Part shown: positions 51,690 to 62,175 of the stretch, piece by piece
Layout: each line of letters opens with the position of its first letter
Position numbering within the stretch: the stretch's first letter is position 1
Assembly (NCBI GenBank): GCA_963854835.1
Contig: OY978526.1
Coordinates: forward strand, 16,904,368 to 16,968,367
DNA: 64,000 bases
Direction of reading: 5' to 3'
DNA from: Megamerina dolium
Lineage: Eukaryota > Arthropoda > Insecta > Diptera > Megamerinidae
Translations under genes and position numbers: made by a program
The notes under the pieces: generated by a model
What the model was told of the DNA's origin: nothing
Databases searched by the model: none
Seen by the model: the letters and a program-made list of their open reading frames with translations, nothing else

Positions 51690-52690
51690 AAATAACACCA
51701 CGGCTGAAAAGTTTATAGGATAACCAATAAACAATAAATTTTTGCCAAAATTCGACTATATTCATCAATATACTTAGACTTCTTCAACCGCGATACAATC
51801 ATTCCAATCCAATCCTCTTCCCGCAATCAGTTTTTGAGGTCTGCGAAGAAGTAACAGTCGCTGAGAGCCAAATCTGGCGAATATGGTGGATGCAGTGTGG
51901 TGAATATGGTTGGAAGTGTAATTCGTGAATTTAAGCATAGTAGTCAAAAAATGGTGATATGGCGCATTGTCTTGGTGAAAGAACTTTTTTATTCTTCATG
52001 AAGCGTCATTTTTTTGCGATTTCCTCCTTCAAATGCACCATCTGGGCCAAGTAGCGATTGTTACAGATGGTTTAGCCTTTTTCAAAATAGTCGATGATCA
52101 AAATTTCATGCGCATAACAAACTATGGACAGCTGACACGCCGCAATTGCTCCAAACAGCTCTCAGAATCATCGACACGTTATTCCTTTGGTTCATTGTGA
52201 GCAAAAACCCGACACTCATTCCGAAAACAGCTTTCTCATGGAGAGATGTTTATCCAAAACTGTCACATATTTCTTAGATATCTGTAAGGTGTTAGCTCTC
52301 TCCTCAAATCTCACTTTACGATTTGCCAACACGATTTTATGACTTGTTTGATGATTTCCTGTGTCACCACCTATTTTGGACGACCAAAGTGTTCGGTATT
52401 ATCAATGCTTGTACGGGCGCATTTAAAGACAACAATACCCTCTATCATTTGGCTCGCTGAAGCAGTGTGCGAATAACAATTGTCAAGACAATCTTTGGCT
52501 GAAACGGTGTTTTTTTCCCATAAAAAGCAATCCATACTTCTCAAAATCAGAAAAGTAGTGTTACTAAAACCACCATAGCTTGTGAAAGAATGAAGATTGC
52601 TACTTCCTAAAAATCATATGAAATATTTCAATAATGGAGCCACTTATGTGTTAGCCTACGAACAAATGTGTTATTAAGGTAGGACCTAAC
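51690..52690 (-). pseudogene. mariner-family transposase relic with internal deletion
   Basis: Read on the - strand from about 52440, pieces of a mariner transposase follow in order but in shifting frames. RTSIDNTEHFGRPK is the end of the HTH and linker region, followed by QEIIKQVIK. HLSMRKL and RVDDSESCLEQL belong to the region before the first catalytic Asp. Next come IDYFEKG, LKEEIAKK, FHQDNAPYHHFL (second catalytic Asp, near 51970) and HPPYSPDLALSD (third Asp of the D,D34D triad, near 51880). The part between SESCL and IDYFEKG, which should carry the first Asp, is missing. Frameshifts and stops make it inactive. The possible terminal repeats are GGCTGAAAAGTTTATAGGAT near 51695 and, inverted, GGCTAACACATAAGTGG near 52643-52659, but they match only weakly. 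Confidence 0.85.
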
Positions 52691-55495
52691 TCACTTCACA
52701 AGCCTCTACAGTTTAAAGTACCATATAAAATAAGAAGTGACTTAACTTCAAAAATTAAATATTTTGAATTTCTCCTCAAATGTAATTCTCAGCTTGATAT
52801 CTAAATCACTTTTACTTGGGAATTATGGTGGAAAATGGTTCTTTATTTAAAAAATAAATTGCCCATAGTGGAATTAATTGCTACCAATATTTCACCGGTA
52901 CTTGGTTGATCACACGGAATCTTTTTTAATTTCTCTTCTGTTACAGAGAAAAAAAAATTAATAAATAAAAGTAGGATGTTTGACCGATCAGAGAATCAGA
53001 GAAACCGAATTCGCGATAGAATTTCCACCGTCACCCTTAGGCTTCTATCTAATCTCAAAAACTCTTGCAAAAATAGTCAAAAATAATGTTTTCATATTGT
53101 TGATCACAAGGTGGTCATCATTGAAGGGAGAGTCCAGTTCCAAGCAAAAAGAAAGGAAAAGAAATGCTAAGAAATATTGTAAAAACAGACATTTGTTCTC
53201 TTCAGACGATTACATTCTGTAATAGTCACGTACACAAGTATCACTAGTTAACGATATTAGTACATAGTTTCAAAATTATAACAAACTAAAGGGTCCTTCT
53301 TTGACAGTGTCCAATAATTAGATTATCATCTAAAACCAAATGCGATTGCATGACATTAGATATTACCACCAAATTTATAGAAAATAAATTAGATTTTTTT
53401 CTAATAATATTGCTCTATGGAAAATGCGAGCAATACATGAATTCGTATAAAGAAAATTTTTAAATCCGATTTGATGCATTTGCTTATTCCTTCTTGTCGC
53501 CTGCTTCTTTTTCCTGGTTTTCTATTTTTTTTTCTTTTTCATCAAACGCATCGCAAACAGACAGAGTCACCGAATATCTGACTGACTGACTGGCGCATTG
53601 ACTGATTGCTGGTTGTGACAAAACAGCAAATTCCATACTTGCAATACTTCTATAAACTATTAGATTGTTCGTTGTCGAGAATGAATGTGTATGAGTGAGT
53701 GAGTACCGTACGAACGATATCTTTCGGGGTATTATTATTATTATTCGTATCCATGAGAAATTGACTTTTTCCCTCAAAGCGTATGATTAATGATTGTTTC
53801 GTTTGTTCGCCCTGTTCTTTCCTTAAATGTTGTTTAGTCTTGTTGTTGTTTTAGTTTTTCAGTTGTATCTGCATTTTGTTTTTATTTCGTTTTTGTTCTT
53901 GTATTTTTTTAATATTCTTTGATAGTCCTTGATGATGAAAATTTGACTGCATCGAATGTTGTCATTGCTGTTACTGTTGGTGTTGTTGTTGTTGTTGTTG
54001 TTGTTATTATTATTACTCGTATTGTTGTATGCAAACATTTGAATTTTTATCATACGATGATGATGAGTAGAGGCGAAGCAGCCACAATTGAAGCAACAAA
54101 ACCGAACGCATTCGTTGCATCATCTTCATTGTTGTTGGTGTTTTTACTATTGTCCTGAGACAATCAATACTTTTTTTCATCTTACATTGGGCGTATATTT
54201 ATATAATTTCATTTCTGTTTTGTACAATTCTCTCTCCTTCTTTGTTTTAGGTTTTAAAATTCAATATGCTACATGTACATGTAGTCGGAGTGTCTTCATT
54301 TTACATAAGTTGTTTTCAAATTGATTTTAATACATACTTACATTATTTTGATCAATCGTTTTTTTTTTGTTTTGTTTACAACAATGTCGAAAAACTTGTT
54401 ACATTAAATTTATTGTTTTGTATGAAGCAATAATTTAAATGCTTGAGTTTCACAAAAATCTACTTTAAATATTTTGCATAAACCAAGCACACACACACAC
54501 ACATATGTATAAGAAGACACTTTTTGCATTCGACACTATCGTATAGCATGCTACCTTCCTCAAATGCTGTCCACACACTTGCCATTACAACATGCAGCAT
54601 CCCCAACTATAGCAGAAGATAAATTGGGGTCATTTCTTGTGGGTGTGTGTACACGAATGCGTGTTTGCTATATGAAGGTGTGGTTTAACTATTTTGACAC
54701 TGTTTAACAACAAACTGTCCACTATATGTCTTTTGGTCGGTCGACCGCTGACCGCTCTGACCAAGCACCCAACAATGACACCACCACCATCACGAAGAAC
54801 AACAAAAATGACAAGCAAAACAACAATAAGCAGCATAATCAGCACATGTCCTTAATGTGAAAGATTATCCTTTTTTTTTGGTATGTACTATAAGTGTATA
54901 TATGTTTTGTGTGTGTGTGTGTTCACTTGGAAGTGGGTGCACATTTACCCAATGTATAGGGTGATGCATTTTAATAGTGATTTTAAATGATTTTTAAAGT
55001 TATAAAATATTTCACCACTTCAGAGGATATTACTGGGCAGCTATGGAATATTTTGTTGATTTAAATTTTTTTAAATTAAAAGATTTCAAAGTATTTTTGA
55101 GATAATATTATAATGAGAAATTGTGTATAGGTCGGTTATATATTTTATCTTTCTAGAGGCACTCTTCGAGCGGTAGTAGTAAGTTTTTTTTAAACGCCCT
55201 GGAGAGTAAAATTCTCGGAAGAAATAATTATTGCTTAATTCATAAGGGCTAAATAAATAAATAAATGACAAATTGGGTAGAAATGTCTTGTGTAGACACA
55301 ATGCCGCAACACCAGCACTTAGCCCTGAAGGTATATGTATCTTCAGTCTGATTTCGCGTGATCCACTTGATGATCTAGGAATTTGTCCTTTTTCCTACGA
55401 CACTTCTTCTTGATTGAAGGGCCCTGGCAAAGCATTATTGAGCTCCGTTTTATCAATATCAAATGGCATAGTTGCGTAGAAATTGCTTAATAAAA
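52691..55495. other. AT-rich non-coding stretch with trinucleotide tracts
   Basis: A (GTT)n tract is at 53971-54016, and (CA)n and (GT)n tracts lie near 54488-54503 and 54909-54921. Open frames across these tracts are low complexity. The region near 55140-55220 shows faint similarity to the dispersed satellite family. No gene is seen. Confidence 0.5.
53971..54016. repeat. (GTT/ATT)n microsatellite
   Basis: An uninterrupted GTT run followed by ATT units. It generates artefactual poly-Val and poly-Asn frames. Confidence 0.95.
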
Positions 55496-55499
55496 TCAA

Positions 55500-56095
55500 A
55501 TTTTTACTGTCGAAGAATTGTTACCGGCCAACAGTCCGGAGCCGAATGGGGCTGAAACTGGTAGTAGCATCGGCTACGAGGTCTTACAAAAGGCATTAAA
55601 TTTGGTACCATGGGTGATCAGGTTGGAATCCCTCCAAGAGAGTAGAGTATTCCACGTCAAAGGCGTGGGGTGCTCGATGTGGAGTTGCACAGCAACCAAG
55701 GGGTGCTGACCCCTTAGATCAGAAGAGGTTTTAGGTAGGCCTCGATCCCCACCAAGGAGAGTAGTACGTCCATTCAACGTGCCCCAATTGGTATCGTAGG
55801 AACCTGGCGGTTGGTCTCCGATTTTCCAAACCTGCGTGGCGCTTATCAACGTTTCAATTTGATACATACGCTTTGTGCGTCGTGAGATAAGGCCACTATG
55901 GCAGGTGCTTACGATGAACACTGCTCAGTTGCTGAAGAAATGTTAATTGATTGCCGGGTTGCAAATAATTGTATTTATGAAAATAGTGCTATTATGTTGA
56001 CGGGGCCGGTAGTCGAATCAGCTACTTTATGAATAGAAGGGCAAGCACTTAGCTGTAACAGCCATTGTAGGGCCCACCTCAAGATATTTAATGAG
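55500..56095 (-). mobile_element. Unidentified GC-richer insertion with a tRNA-like head on the - strand
   Basis: This segment of about 600 bp is clearly richer in G and C than everything around it and contains no AT low complexity. On the - strand it begins with GCTGTTACAGCTAAGTGCTT near 56070 and continues to GCTGATTCGACTACCGGCCC near 56002. This resembles a pol III box A followed at tRNA spacing by box B-like TGATTCGACTACC. A 115-codon - strand frame (55574-55921) has no family I recognise. The far end (TTACTGTCGAAGAATTGTTA, near 55504) vaguely resembles the common SINE body. It may be a second SINE type, a composite, or the 5' part of a retroelement. Confidence 0.5.
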
Positions 56096-58550
56096 AATCG
56101 AAACATTTTTTATCATCTATACAATTTATTATCATTCTTCACCCGGTATGTATGAAATTCTATCTATTGTATATAAATAAGTAACTTTGTTATTGTGAAA
56201 TGTTCACATTTACCCATTTGTTGGGCAGGACTTGGTTGGGGTTGTGACCATTCAAAGTGCCCGTAAACATCATATTCATACACTTAAGTGCACAATTTAT
56301 CTTTCATTTTTTTTCTATTTCTTTTTCCTTTTATTTACCAGATTTTTGCATTTGTTGCAAAATTTTCGCCTTGCTACATTTCACTTAACTGATGTGGTTA
56401 ACAATTATTTTTGAAGATTGTCAAAATTTATTTTAATTTTCAACTACATACCATAAAGTATATAAATAGAATAGAATTATTATATATTTGGATTCAACGT
56501 ATGTAGTTAATTGTATATTTTACTTGGTTGGAAAGTAACAAAAAAAAAGATCCATTGAAATGTCTCTCTCCCTCCCTATTCCATTATATTAGTGACCAGC
56601 ACGAGTGTTTTTAAGTGTTAACATGTAAATTATGTTGTTTAATGCGTTAATAAGGCTCAATGTGTGCACAATCCAGAAGTCGAGTTGGCACTTTGTCCGT
56701 TCTTTGTTCCCATACTTACGTGGATTTCATTCAAATTATATGTGTAGCTTCTTCATGCTGGGCCAGATATGTGTACGCATGTATGTAAGTAGAAGTATGT
56801 TTGTACTTTTTGGTGTGCAGTAAATAATGTTTATGGCTATAATAAGTACTTTTGTTTCTTTTGTTCCAAAACTGAGGCCAAGAGACAATTACTGGCGGCT
56901 GTATGCAATATTTTTCATTTACACATGTTGCAAATAACTATTCATTGGGTACATATGTATATATTCACGAATGCATACAAACATTTATGTAGATAATAGT
57001 TTTACTCTCTTCTCATACAGATGCTCTTAAATCAATTTACAATCGTATCAGATTTAGGTATTTATACATCATTATGATCATCATATGCCTTGTGTTCTAT
57101 TTAATGAAATGATTACACCACTCTCTCTCTCTCTCTCTCTCTCTCATTGTAATCCAATAGCATTGAAGCCCGCCAATCAATGAATACAATCCAACAACAG
57201 CATGCAACAAATCTATGTATATATTCAAAGCAAAAGTTTAGATAACTTTTGACTTTGGATTTTCCGGAATTTCTTCCGTGATGACAACATTTTGCAATAT
57301 TTGTTTCGATACGATTGTATGTTTGCATGATGACATCAACGACATACATATAGTAAAATGCATTTTCTCTCTCAAGCCGAAAAATTTCCCTATTCACAGC
57401 AACTACTTAACTGTAAATATGAACACCTACACCTCTTGTTTGGGCAATGACCATGCAATATGGCATAGAGCTAATACCTACTAACCGTTCGGTACTTTAG
57501 TATTTTCATTCATTGTAAAAAGCAAATCTTTTGCTATCATTCGGGAAATGTACAAGCACAGAGACAAACACAAATACATACACAAGCATTATTAAATGTT
57601 TGCACACATCGAATGAATGTACGTACACACTTGCTCCTGGTTGCAACAGCGCCAAACCAAATATCACCTTTTGGTTATTATTTTACTTATCATGCTCTCA
57701 CTCTAAATCTCTTTCTCTCTTTCTGCCTTATACTTTCACACTCATTCTTTACACTTTTGAATTATCGAATATTATCTTTTTGCTTGTCGTTATCCCCGTC
57801 CTTAGCTTTCCTTCGTTTTGCAGAAAGGAAATCATATTTTCTGCTTTTGTGCCTTGTGCCATTTTTGGATCGTAAACAGTTTGTTACAAGTTTTGCACAA
57901 AATTTATACTTTCTGAATTCATTGCCATATATGTATGGTGTACTAATATATATATATACACAAATATACATGCATATATTGGTATATATAAAAGTAAATC
58001 CAGGTGGTGTTGATGGTATCCGCTTTTGGTATTGATGACGGAACTTAAAAGGTGTAATTCAATCAGTGTCTCTGACACGATGTTGTTTTTATGAGTCGTA
58101 TATGTGTTTACAAATATATGCGTTTATGAGCATAAATATGTATGGATGTGTGTGTGTGTGTGCAAGTATGAAAGTCATTTTGCAAATATGCATTGAATTG
58201 GAAACTTTTGTAGTGTTGAAGTTTGTAAGAACTTTAACTTTAACTTAAAACTTAAATATCATTGACTTCTGTAAGCACCGATTGATGCTTAAGTTTTACT
58301 TAAATTTCGCACATATTTTTCATAAAAATTTGTATTTTTTAAAATCATAGTTTCAAGAGTATTAGAGTCGGAAATCAATATAACTCAAAAATGCACATAT
58401 TTTCATACTTAAATTAATCCTAACTTAAGTGTTAACTAAGCTGAGTTAGAAAATATACTGGAAGCTCAACACTGAAGCAAGAACGCAGAAAGCAATCACT
58501 GTGCTATACTGCTGAAAGCGCTCCATAGGGGAATCGAACCGAATATGGTT
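56096..58550. other. AT-rich non-coding stretch, no gene seen
   Basis: Overlapping frames at 57531-58035 come from pyrimidine-rich DNA and lack any recognisable domain. A (GT)n tract lies near 58147-58161. Nothing else is supported. Confidence 0.5.
57121..57145. repeat. (CT)n microsatellite
   Basis: A perfect CT dinucleotide tract. Confidence 0.98.
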
Positions 58551-58554
58551 CATT

Positions 58555-58720
58555 CAATACAAAACAGCCATGAGATCCCTATTTTTTACTGTGTTACAGG
58601 CTGGTGGACATCACTTGACAAAAACTCCTACAGATGCCTTCTGGATAAAGTTCAACGATCTTATATATGTATGACTGGTGCCAAAGGAATTGGCCATATA
58701 TTGGCCAATTCCGATTTCTA
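58555..58720 (+). pseudogene. Non-LTR reverse transcriptase fragment with a perfect hairpin
   Basis: From about 58576 the + strand encodes IPIFYCVTG, then WWTSLDKNSYRCLLDKVQR, then SYICMTGAKG. This fits the thumb region after the reverse transcriptase domain in jockey-type elements (a Y-G-x-x-x-WW-x-x-L motif, then L-x-K-V-Q-R and I/M-TGA). It is truncated on both sides. It runs into an 11-bp perfect inverted repeat, GGAATTGGCCA/TGGCCAATTCC, at 58686-58712 with a 5-bp loop. A stop lies just after. Confidence 0.7.
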
Positions 58721-58884
58721 ATCATTGTCACAGAACACTTTCAGAAGCTCTTTATTTATGTGGAAAGAACAGTAACTACTGGCCGACAGTACCTTTGGCG
58801 GGTACCTTTATTATTATTAGAGGGTTGTATTGCACTGCGACCCTAGGTCTATTGTGCACCCCATCATGGACTAGAGTATTTTAG

Positions 58885-59420
58885 ATCCTACTCTATAAAT
58901 TCCCCTAAGTTTTGCATTCTTGTGTGCATAAGTGCTGGACATGTTCCCAACACATGTTTTGCAGTTTCATTGTCGTCCCTGCAATGTCGGCAGGTTTCAT
59001 CCGAGAAGATTCCCAGTTTCGTTAGGTGATAATTCAGCCTGCAGCGTTCTGTCAATAAGCCCGTAATGATTCTCATATTATTCTTGTTTAAACTGATACA
59101 TTTTTCAAGTCGTTTTAGGTTATAGGTCCCTAAAAGTGTCTTGGATTGTGACAATCCTGGTAGGTTTTCCCAGTGTGTTTGTCTTTCTGATAGTTTACTC
59201 CTTTTAATGGGCATGGATAAAGCTCCTTTGCCCAGACCGCAGAAGGGTTCTGGGCTTACAAAGGGTGTTGCTGATCCCTTCCTGACAAACCTATTCTAGC
59301 TAGCTCGTTGCCTCCAACTCCAATATGTTCTGGAACCCAAAAGATCCATCATTGGTTATTTTCACCAAGTTTATTCAGCTTGTCAAGACATTCGCACCCA
59401 CAGTTTTAATTTCACCTGAC
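58885..59420 (-). pseudogene. Jockey-type non-LTR retrotransposon fragment: RNase H and C-terminal zinc knuckle
   Basis: The - strand reads FWVPEHIGVGGNELA (near 59340-59297), the RNase H end signature. After a frame change comes ATPFVSPEPFCGLGKGALSM (near 59270-59210). An uninterrupted 108-codon frame (58888-59214) then gives the basic linker (SERQTHWENLPGLSQSKTLL), the LNKNNMRIITGLLTERCRLN segment, and the zinc knuckle CRHCRDDNETAKHVLGTC, a C-x2-C-x8-H-x4-C pattern. These are the final domains of ORF2. The fragment is 5'-truncated, with one frame change and one stop near 59350. It faces away from the + strand reverse transcriptase piece at 58.6 kb, so the two are separate insertions or an inverted remnant. 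Confidence 0.85.
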
Positions 59421-59489
59421 GGGTATGTTTGTTTTGTTTTTTTGCTTTGGTATTAAATGTTTCCCAATTGAGATTCGCAAAAATGTTTG

Positions 59490-59602
59490 TAAACGAAATT
59501 CCAGATTTTCGACCGACCAACTAGCAGTTTTCAACTTTTCCGGCAGTACAAATGTCAAAGCTGCTGAGAGAACTCTGTGATAAAGCTTAGAAAAAACCAA
59601 AT
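59490..59602 (+). mobile_element. tRNA-derived SINE fragment
   Basis: The core body is TTTTCCGGCAGTACAAATGT (59536-59555), followed by GAGAACTCTGTGATAAAGCT TAG. It is a short internal piece of the SINE family without head or 3' end. Confidence 0.7.
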
Positions 59603-59624
59603 CAGATAAATGGCTGTAGTGATG

Positions 59625-59835
59625 ATTTCTGGACAATCATGGGATTATTTGTCGATTTTCGGGTGCTTTTAAGATCCATTTGTAGGAAAGCCTCCCTAAA
59701 GAATAAAGATAGGAAGTATGCATGTTTGGAAAAAATTTTGAACAGTAAAAATTAATATGGGCTCAGCCATACATTCGACTCTTCCAGCGCCACTGTGGAA
59801 GCGATGATAGCGATGTACAAGATGTTAGTGCTGGT
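59625..59835 (+). repeat. Block of the 160-170 bp dispersed satellite family
   Basis: TTTGTCGATTTTCGGGTGCT (59648), ATTTGTAGGAAAGCCTCCCT (59675), AAAGATAGGAAGTATGCATG and CACTGTGGAAGCGATG (59791) match, in order, the words at 46.0-46.3 kb. In both places the block lies next to a SINE copy. Confidence 0.6.
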
Positions 59836-61010
59836 GAATATTTCATTTTGCTCATTAATTAGCATTAACCAAACAGAAAAAAAAAATTAATAATAAACTA
59901 ATTGAAAATTTTGAAATGACATACTTATTTACACATCGAAATATTTAGCTTGAAGCAAAATTTTAAACTATGTACTTATAACCAAATAGATATGCTGATA
60001 CAACGTGTATCGTATTTCATAAAAAAAAACAAACTCTCAAAAACACCAAACAGTAGCAAACATTGAAGTTGGAATTTTTACGACAATGTCTTCTTCTTCT
60101 TCTTTCTAATTGATTGATTAGAGTCTTACAAGATACATATACGGTACTCTTGTGCTTTAATACGTCATCATCTGCTGCATTCAAATAGTACGTGCTTATT
60201 ATATGCCTATACATAGATACATACATATCTATCTATGTATCGTATGTACATATATATGTGGTAGTAGCAAACATCAAAGTTGGCATTTTACAACGACGAC
60301 TTGTTCATCTTTTTGATTTTTGTTAATTACTTAACGCTTAAACTTGTTTCTATATGTCTGTGTAAACAACAACCACAAGTCTTACAAAATTCATGATGCT
60401 CTCGCGATTTCATACGTCATCAGCTGCATTCAAACGGTACGTGCTTCTTAAATATATTGTATATATATTGTGGTATTATTAGGAGGGAGTTGAAAATGAG
60501 CTAAAAAGATCGATAGTGTGCTATTGTTGTTATTTGTTTTTAGTTTACTTTATATGAAGAAATCCGTTGAAATTTGTTATGCTCGGTGACATTCTGATGG
60601 ATTGGATTCTATTGAATTGCTTTGGGGGGTACCTATGTATAGTACATATTGAAAGAGTCTCTGCCTGAGGTTTGTCTCTTATTTATGCTGACATTAAAAT
60701 TCAGTTAAAGAAAGAAATAAAAAAATATTCTAAATAGTCGTTGATACTAGTAATATATATTGTAGTTGAAATGTAAATTTTATTCCACCCAATGAATGCA
60801 ATATTTCAAAGATACAATACACACATCTAAGCGCATGAACACACACATATTCAAACACATACAATATCGAGGCAGCTTCAATTGATCAGCAGCCAGACAA
60901 TATATTATGTATCCTGTATAAGAGAGTGTGTGTATGTGTGTGTGCGCGCTTGCCAGTGTGCAAAATTCCATTTGCTCAGGTATCAAAGAAAATGCAATTT
61001 TCAATTGCAG
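59836..61010. other. Upstream part of the pb pre-homeobox intron
   Basis: Non-coding, ending in the 3' splice site AATTTTCAATTGCAG at 60996-61010. It contains the tandem duplication at 60052-60450, TATATA/TATCTA tracts near 60200-60255 and a GTGTGTGTGCGCG tract near 60926-60948. Confidence 0.7.
60052..60450. promoter_or_regulatory. Diverged tandem duplication, candidate intronic regulatory element of pb
   Basis: Two copies are present: A at 60052-60200 and B at 60263-60450. Both start with AGTAGCAAACAT(T/C)(G/A)AAGTTGG and both end with a better-conserved block of about 37 bp. That block contains TACGTCATCA (60161, with a variant TACGTCATCA spanning 60413-60422), then TCTGCTGCATTCAAA or GCTGCATTCAAA, and finally GTACGTGCTT. 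TACGTCA resembles a CRE/bZIP-type half-site. Preferential conservation of the end block, so close to the pb homeobox, suggests but does not prove regulatory function. Confidence 0.5.
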
Positions 61011-61168
61011 CTGAATTCGTTCCAGAAAATGGGCTGCCCCGTCGTTTGCGCACCGCATATACGAACACACAATTGCTCGAATTGGAGAAGGAGTTCCATT
61101 TCAATAAATATTTATGCCGGCCGAGAAGAATTGAAATTGCTGCCAGTCTAGATCTGACTGAACGGCAG
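61011..61168 (+). CDS. pb: proboscipedia, homeobox exon 1 (homeodomain residues 1-44)
   Basis: This internal coding exon of 158 nt is preceded by a 3' splice site (TCAATTGCAG, ending 61010) and followed by a GTGAGT donor at 61169. The first two bases complete a split codon. It then encodes [20 protein letters not shown], the rest of homeodomain helix 1, [20 protein letters not shown] and Q. The homeodomain starts at the Pro of PRRLRTAY and is cut exactly after residue 44, as in Drosophila pb. The EFVPENGL linker is also characteristic of pb, the insect Hox2 homologue, a nuclear DNA-binding selector needed for labial palp identity. In the ORF reading, bases before 61011 look open but are intron. 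The YPWM-bearing exon that should precede it is not found in the window. Confidence 0.97.
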
Positions 61169-61584
61169 GTGAGTTTCTATATGCATTCTTGCTCTCATTT
61201 TGGTTTTCTTATTTTATTTTCCTTGCTTGTTTTTTTGTTGTTGCTTTTTTTTTACAAAATTGTGTCGGTTTGAAGTATGAGTGGTTAGCCTTTGGGGTGA
61301 GTGAAAGACAGAAAATAAATACAAAAGAAAGAAAAAAAAAAACAAAGGTGAAATACCATTAAAATTGACAAATTGCATTTTTGCAAATGTTTCTTAAGTT
61401 GAATACTTAATTTTAATTGCTACCACTACCAACTATGACTGCTGCTGTTGCTACAGCTTGTGGTTGATTATAGTAAATGCGAGTATGCAGTTGTTATTCT
61501 GTTTTTATATGATATCTGAAGACGATTTAATTTCTGCTTCTTCTTCTTCTTTTTCGTTTGTTCCTTGTATTTTTATATTTGCAG
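61169..61584 (+). other. pb intron within the homeobox (416 bp)
   Basis: It is bounded by GTGAGT (61169) and TATATTTGCAG (ending 61584), phase 0, between homeodomain residues 44 and 45. It holds T-rich and CTT-rich sequence with no other feature. Confidence 0.93.
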
Positions 61585-61699
61585 GTTAAAGTTTGGTTTC
61601 AAAATCGTCGCATGAAGCATAAACGTCAAACACTATCGAAGACGGACGATGAAGATAATAAAGACAGTCTAAAAGGTGATGATGATCAGTCCGATAGTA
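61585..61699 (+). CDS. pb: proboscipedia, homeobox exon 2 (homeodomain residues 45-60 and acidic tail)
   Basis: This 115-nt internal exon runs from the acceptor at 61584 to a GTAAGT donor at 61700. It begins in phase 0 with VKVWFQNRRMKHKRQTL, the recognition helix with Gln50, Asn51 and Met54. KTDDEDNKDSLKGDDDQSDS follows, an acidic segment that matches the sequence after the pb homeodomain in Drosophila. It ends one base into the next codon. Together with the previous exon it gives an intact homeodomain with no substitutions at DNA-contact positions. The remaining C-terminal coding exons lie beyond the window, after an intron interrupted by transposon sequence. Confidence 0.97.
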
Positions 61700-61774
61700 G
61701 TAAGTGTAATATTATTTTATTTGAACATTAAATTAAGTCAGTGCTAAGTTAATAAGATATTAGGTTAGATTCAA
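61700..61774 (+). other. Start of the pb intron downstream of the homeobox
   Basis: It begins with GTAAGT at 61700. The intron continues to the window end and contains the non-LTR relic and the piggyBac element. Confidence 0.8.
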
Positions 61775-62175
61775 TTAGGTTTTGCTGATCTTCATAGATC
61801 CCCAGTGTATAGAAGGATTAGACCAAGAAACGATATCTGGAGAGCTTTCGATTTTCATTGTGAACTTAGACAGTGCTCTTTTTCTTAAAACCGCTGCTTT
61901 GGCCAGATCATTGAATTCTGGGGATCCAAAGCAATTCCGAGCGTATTCTACATAGTTCTGGATAGTTCCAAAGTGGATGCCCCAGCGTTTTTATTGCAAC
62001 TACCTCCTTGCATCAGCTGAATCCGTCGTCTTCAAAAGATACCGTTCATCATATGCCGTACGCAATGGCGGCGGCATGTTCTGCATTTGGTTATCAGAGA
62101 GAAAGAGGTCTCCTTGTACACCTTTATGTTCTGGTATAACATATATTCATAGTCTGGATAATCTTGTCATGCTGC
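61775..62175 (-). pseudogene. Degenerate non-LTR retrotransposon relic (RNase H end) in the pb intron
   Basis: On the - strand near 62155-62118 the sequence encodes YVIPEHKGVQGDLFLSD. This resembles the RNase H signature (W-V-P-x-H-K-G-V-x-GNE). The same frame continues through MPPPLRTAYDERYLLKTTDS to two stops near 62000. It then stays open for about 71 codons (61990-61775), including WGIHFGTIQNYVEYARNCFG and LRKRALSKFTMKIESSPDIV. I do not recognise that last part. It may be the element's C terminus or a separate insertion. There is no start codon at its beginning, so a host exon is unlikely. The clade is uncertain. Confidence 0.5.

Noticed and set aside
57531..58035. Overlapping 114- and 140-codon frames
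   Set aside because: They are products of pyrimidine-rich DNA with no domain, and two frames overlap over the same bases.
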